Shown one piece after another: positions 61,488-64,000 of a stretch of DNA of 64,000 nt. Source of the DNA: Hyunsoonleella flava (GTDB lineage Bacteria > Bacteroidota > Bacteroidia > Flavobacteriales > Flavobacteriaceae); the NCBI RefSeq assembly GCF_004310325.1, contig NZ_SIRT01000002.1, forward strand, positions 248,001 to 312,000, read 5' to 3'. Within the stretch, counting starts at the first letter, position 1, and each line of letters starts with the position of its first letter. The position numbers and the translations under genes are program-made. The notes beneath the pieces were generated by a model, which searched no databases, had not been told where the DNA came from, and saw nothing but the letters and a program-made list of their open reading frames with translations.

Positions 61488-61913
61488 CTATTGTTCAACC
61501 ATACTTTTGCTTTTCTTTTCTAAAACGTTGTTTTTAGAAGGGTCTACCACCAAACCTTTAATCTTAAGGGCAACAGTAGGCGTTTCCGCGTTAGACATCA
61601 CCGTAATGGTTTTTCTAATAGGATTTACTCTATTGGTGTCATATTTTACTTCTATTTGTCCAGTTTTACCAGGCATTATAGGTGCATCTGGTTTTTTGGG
61701 GATAGTACATCCGCAACTAGAACTTACTTTAGATATAATTAAAGGAGCGTCTCCAGTATTTGTAAATTCAAAAACTCTAACGCCATCAGCACCTTTCTCG
61801 ATAGTGCCATAATCTATAGTAGTTTCCTTAAACTCAATTTTAGCAACTTTTTCTTGCGCGTTAAGCGAAAAACTAATTAACCCTACAAATAAAAGCGTAA
61901 ATAAATGTTTCAT
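61488..61913 (-). CDS. DUF1573 exported protein
   Basis: A 141-residue protein with a signal peptide (1-19, ending LNAQ) and one DUF1573 (HYDIN/Ig-like) domain: KIEFKETTIDYGTIEKGADGVRVFEFTNTGDAPLIIS, KVSSSCGCTIPKKPDAPIMPG and KTITVMSNAETPTVALKI. The SCGC pair is the family signature. Common in Bacteroidota; periplasmic or outer-surface location, function not known. The -7 box is at 61944-61951. Confidence 0.9.
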   Translation of the reverse strand: MKHLFTLLFVGLISFSLNAQEKVAKIEFKETTIDYGTIEKGADGVRVFEFTNTGDAPLIISKVSSSCGCTIPKKPDAPIMPGKTGQIEVKYDTNRVNPIRKTITVMSNAETPTVALKIKGLVVDPSKNNVLEKKSKSMVEQ

Positions 61914-61943
61914 TTTTTTGTATTTAATGGTTATTATTTAATT

Positions 61944-61951
61944 CAAACATA
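61944..61951 (-). promoter_or_regulatory. -7 box of the DUF1573 gene (TATGTTTG)
   Basis: Exact TANNTTTG match on the minus strand, 30 nt before the start codon. Confidence 0.6.
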
Positions 61952-62058
61952 GGTACTTTTTCCACAACCTGCAAAAATAATAGACGAATTACTTAAAACT
62001 TAACATATTATTGTTCTTAATAACATGTCGTCTGTTTTCACAGAAAAAGAAATATAAG

Positions 62059-62066
62059 TACTTTTG
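62059..62066 (+). promoter_or_regulatory. -7 box of valS (TACTTTTG)
   Basis: Exact TANNTTTG match, 30 nt before the valS start codon. Confidence 0.65.
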
Positions 62067-62096
62067 CACATCAAAAGTCAAAAACTGTTCCAAAGT

Positions 62097-64000
62097 ATGC
62101 AAATTCCATCAAAATATGATGCTAGTAAGGTAGAAGGCAAGTGGTACGATTACTGGATGAAACACAATTATTTTCATTCAGAACCAGATGAAAGAGAGCC
62201 TTATACAATTGTAATTCCTCCGCCTAACGTAACTGGGATATTGCATATGGGGCATATGCTGAACAATACGATTCAGGATGTGCTTATTCGTCGCGCCCGC
62301 TTACAAGGTAAAAATGCTTGTTGGGTACCAGGAACAGATCATGCTTCAATTGCTACTGAGGCCAAAGTCGTTGCAAAATTAAAGGAGCGAGGTATTGATA
62401 AAAATGACCTTTCGCGCGAAGAATTTTTAAAACATGCCTGGGATTGGACACATGAATATGGAGGTGTGATTTTAGATCAACTTAAGAAATTAGGCTGTTC
62501 CTGCGATTGGGATCGCACAAAATTTACTATGGATGACGATATGTCAGAGGCAGTAATTAAGGTTTTTGTGGATTTATACAACAAGGGCTTGATTTATCGT
62601 GGTTATCGTATGGTAAATTGGGATCCTGAGGCAAAAACCACGTTGTCTGACGAAGAAGTAATCTATGAAGAGCGTCAAGGAAATCTATATTACATCAACT
62701 ATCAAATTGAAGGAAGTGATGATGTTTTAACCATTGCCACCACCAGACCTGAAACCATCTTTGGGGATACTGCCATCTGTATTAATCCTAATGATGAACG
62801 TTTTTCCCATTTAAAAGGTAAAAAGGCTATTGTACCTATTTGCAATCGTATAGTACCTATAATTGAAGATGAATATGTTGATTTAGAGTTTGGTACGGGC
62901 TGTCTTAAAGTTACCCCAGCGCATGATGAAAACGATAAGGTTTTGGGTGATAAACACAATTTAGAAGTTATCGATATTTTTTATGAAGATGCTTCTTTAA
63001 ATAGTTATGGCTTGCAATTTGAAGGTCAAGACCGATTTATAGCTAGAAAAGCCGTAGCCAAAGAACTTGAAACTTTAGGAGTTTTAGTCAAAACTGAAAC
63101 TCACGTTAATAAAGTTGGTACTTCTGAGCGCACTAAAGCTGTTATTGAGCCAAGATTAAGTGATCAATGGTTTTTGAAAATGGAAGATTTGGTAAAACCA
63201 GCAATCAAAGCGGTTTTACATGAAGATGATATAAAGCTATTTCCAAAGAAATTTGAAAATACCTATCGCCATTGGATGGAGAATATTCGCGATTGGAATA
63301 TTTCGCGTCAATTATTATGGGGGCAACAAATTCCAGCTTACTATTATGGAGACGGAAAAGATGATTTTGTAGTTGCTGAAACGCTAGAAAACGCCTTGGA
63401 ATTAGCAAAACAAAAGGCTAAGAACCCTCAATTAAAGGTTGACGGTTTGCGTCAGGACACTGACGCCTTGGATACTTGGTTTTCGTCATGGTTATGGCCA
63501 ATGTCTGTATTTGATGGCATTCGAAACCCTGATAATGAGGACATAAAATATTATTATCCCACTAACGATTTGGTAACTGGTCCCGATATCTTATTCTTCT
63601 GGGTAGCGAGAATGATTATTGCTGGTTACGAATTTAGAGATGAAAAACCTTTTGAAAATGTGTATCTCACCGGTTTGGTTCGGGATAAGCAACGTAGAAA
63701 GATGAGTAAATCCTTAGGGAATTCTCCAGACGCTTTAAAACTTATAGAGGAATATGGTGCTGATGGTGTTCGTGTAGGACTCCTATTAAGTTCTGCTGCA
63801 GGTAATGATTTACTATTTGATGAGGCATTGTGTCAGCAAGGTAAAGGTTTCGGAAATAAAATATGGAATGCCTTTAGACTTGTTCAAGGCTGGGAAATCG
63901 ACGATAGTTTAGATCAACCAGAAACTGCAAAAATAGGTTTGGAGTGGTACCATGCTAAATTTCAAAAAGTATTAGCTGAAATTGAAGATCATTTTAGCAA
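62097..64000 (+). CDS. valS: valine--tRNA ligase, 5' part
   Basis: The gene runs off the right edge; 634 codons are seen. The class I synthetase signatures are complete: HIGH-type motif [17 protein letters not shown] near residue 42, the editing domain ([34 protein letters not shown]), and the KMSKS motif in [15 protein letters not shown] near residue 538. The start ([20 protein letters not shown]) agrees with the family. The anticodon-binding domain is only begun, and the C-terminal coiled coil is outside the window. Confidence 0.96.
   Translation, partial: MQIPSKYDASKVEGKWYDYWMKHNYFHSEPDEREPYTIVIPPPNVTGILHMGHMLNNTIQDVLIRRARLQGKNACWVPGTDHASIATEAKVVAKLKERGIDKNDLSREEFLKHAWDWTHEYGGVILDQLKKLGCSCDWDRTKFTMDDDMSEAVIKVFVDLYNKGLIYRGYRMVNWDPEAKTTLSDEEVIYEERQGNLYYINYQIEGSDDVLTIATTRPETIFGDTAICINPNDERFSHLKGKKAIVPICNRIVPIIEDEYVDLEFGTGCLKVTPAHDENDKVLGDKHNLEVIDIFYEDASLNSYGLQFEGQDRFIARKAVAKELETLGVLVKTETHVNKVGTSERTKAVIEPRLSDQWFLKMEDLVKPAIKAVLHEDDIKLFPKKFENTYRHWMENIRDWNISRQLLWGQQIPAYYYGDGKDDFVVAETLENALELAKQKAKNPQLKVDGLRQDTDALDTWFSSWLWPMSVFDGIRNPDNEDIKYYYPTNDLVTGPDILFFWVARMIIAGYEFRDEKPFENVYLTGLVRDKQRRKMSKSLGNSPDALKLIEEYGADGVRVGLLLSSAAGNDLLFDEALCQQGKGFGNKIWNAFRLVQGWEIDDSLDQPETAKIGLEWYHAKFQKVLAEIEDHFS

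Noticed and set aside
1-64000. CRISPR arrays, insertion sequences, prophage
   Set aside because: No regularly spaced repeat-spacer structure, transposase, integrase or phage structural gene was seen on either strand.

Overview
This is chromosomal DNA from an AT-rich member of the Bacteroidota, almost certainly a (probably marine) Flavobacteriaceae. The signs are: many start-site regions carry the Bacteroidota -7 box TANNTTTG and lack Shine-Dalgarno sequences; a Na+-pumping NQR complex is present; there is a type IX secretion plug-type protein (DUF5103); and several families are typical of the group (DUF6695, DUF6702, DUF4846, BT0820-type HAD). I see no transposase, integrase, phage gene or CRISPR array. 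The window opens inside pruA and closes inside valS. No gene-free stretch exceeds 300 bases.

Layout. 1-2.8 kb: 5' part of pruA, then an NRDE/DUF6695 pair. 2.8-5.2 kb: small membrane protein, apaG and a T9SS-plug protein. 5.4-11.5 kb: the complete nqrABCDEF operon, with a conserved Cys-rich partner convergent to it. 12-19.8 kb: a DUF4846 protein, then a module of ECF sigma factor, membrane TPR protein and membrane-anchored TPR-CHAT protease, followed by three lipoproteins. 19.9-21.2 kb: a small conserved gene with apbE, whose product attaches the covalent FMN of NqrB/NqrC. 21.2-29 kb: housekeeping genes (map, CoA-transferase, gpmI, M48 protease, two GNATs). 29.08 kb: tRNA-Gly(TCC). 29.4-35.3 kb: pepE, two tandem carboxypeptidase-D-like proteins, DUF6702, an M1 metallopeptidase, tatA. 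35.5-43.9 kb: a kynurenine catabolic cluster. 44-52.3 kb: Fe-S protein, methyltransferase, msrA, a Nif3/coiled-coil pair, lpxK, a TPR hybrid histidine kinase, lipA. 52.3-55.5 kb: an operon of a small membrane protein, glycosyltransferase, ECF sigma factor and a divergent Nramp transporter. 55.6-64 kb: aquaporin, sigma/anti-sigma pair, murB, aminotransferase, aspartyl protease, DUF1573, valS.

The kynurenine cluster encodes KMO, kynureninase, 3-hydroxyanthranilate dioxygenase, ACMS decarboxylase, aminomuconate semialdehyde dehydrogenase and a RidA-type aminomuconate deaminase. Together these take kynurenine through 3-hydroxyanthranilate to a 2-oxo-hexenedioate. The tryptophan dioxygenase and formamidase steps are not in the window. 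An SDR lacking the catalytic Tyr/Lys, an O-methyltransferase and a small lipoprotein are embedded with them and have no assigned step.

The most noteworthy signals are: the sigma/TPR/CHAT module; three 21-bp-spaced TCGACAAA repeats in front of the hybrid kinase gene; three genes whose start codon lies exactly 4 nt after a -7 box (candidate leaderless mRNAs); a family of ~77-106 bp intergenic repeats (four copies); and several proteins that keep a family fold but have lost its signature residues.
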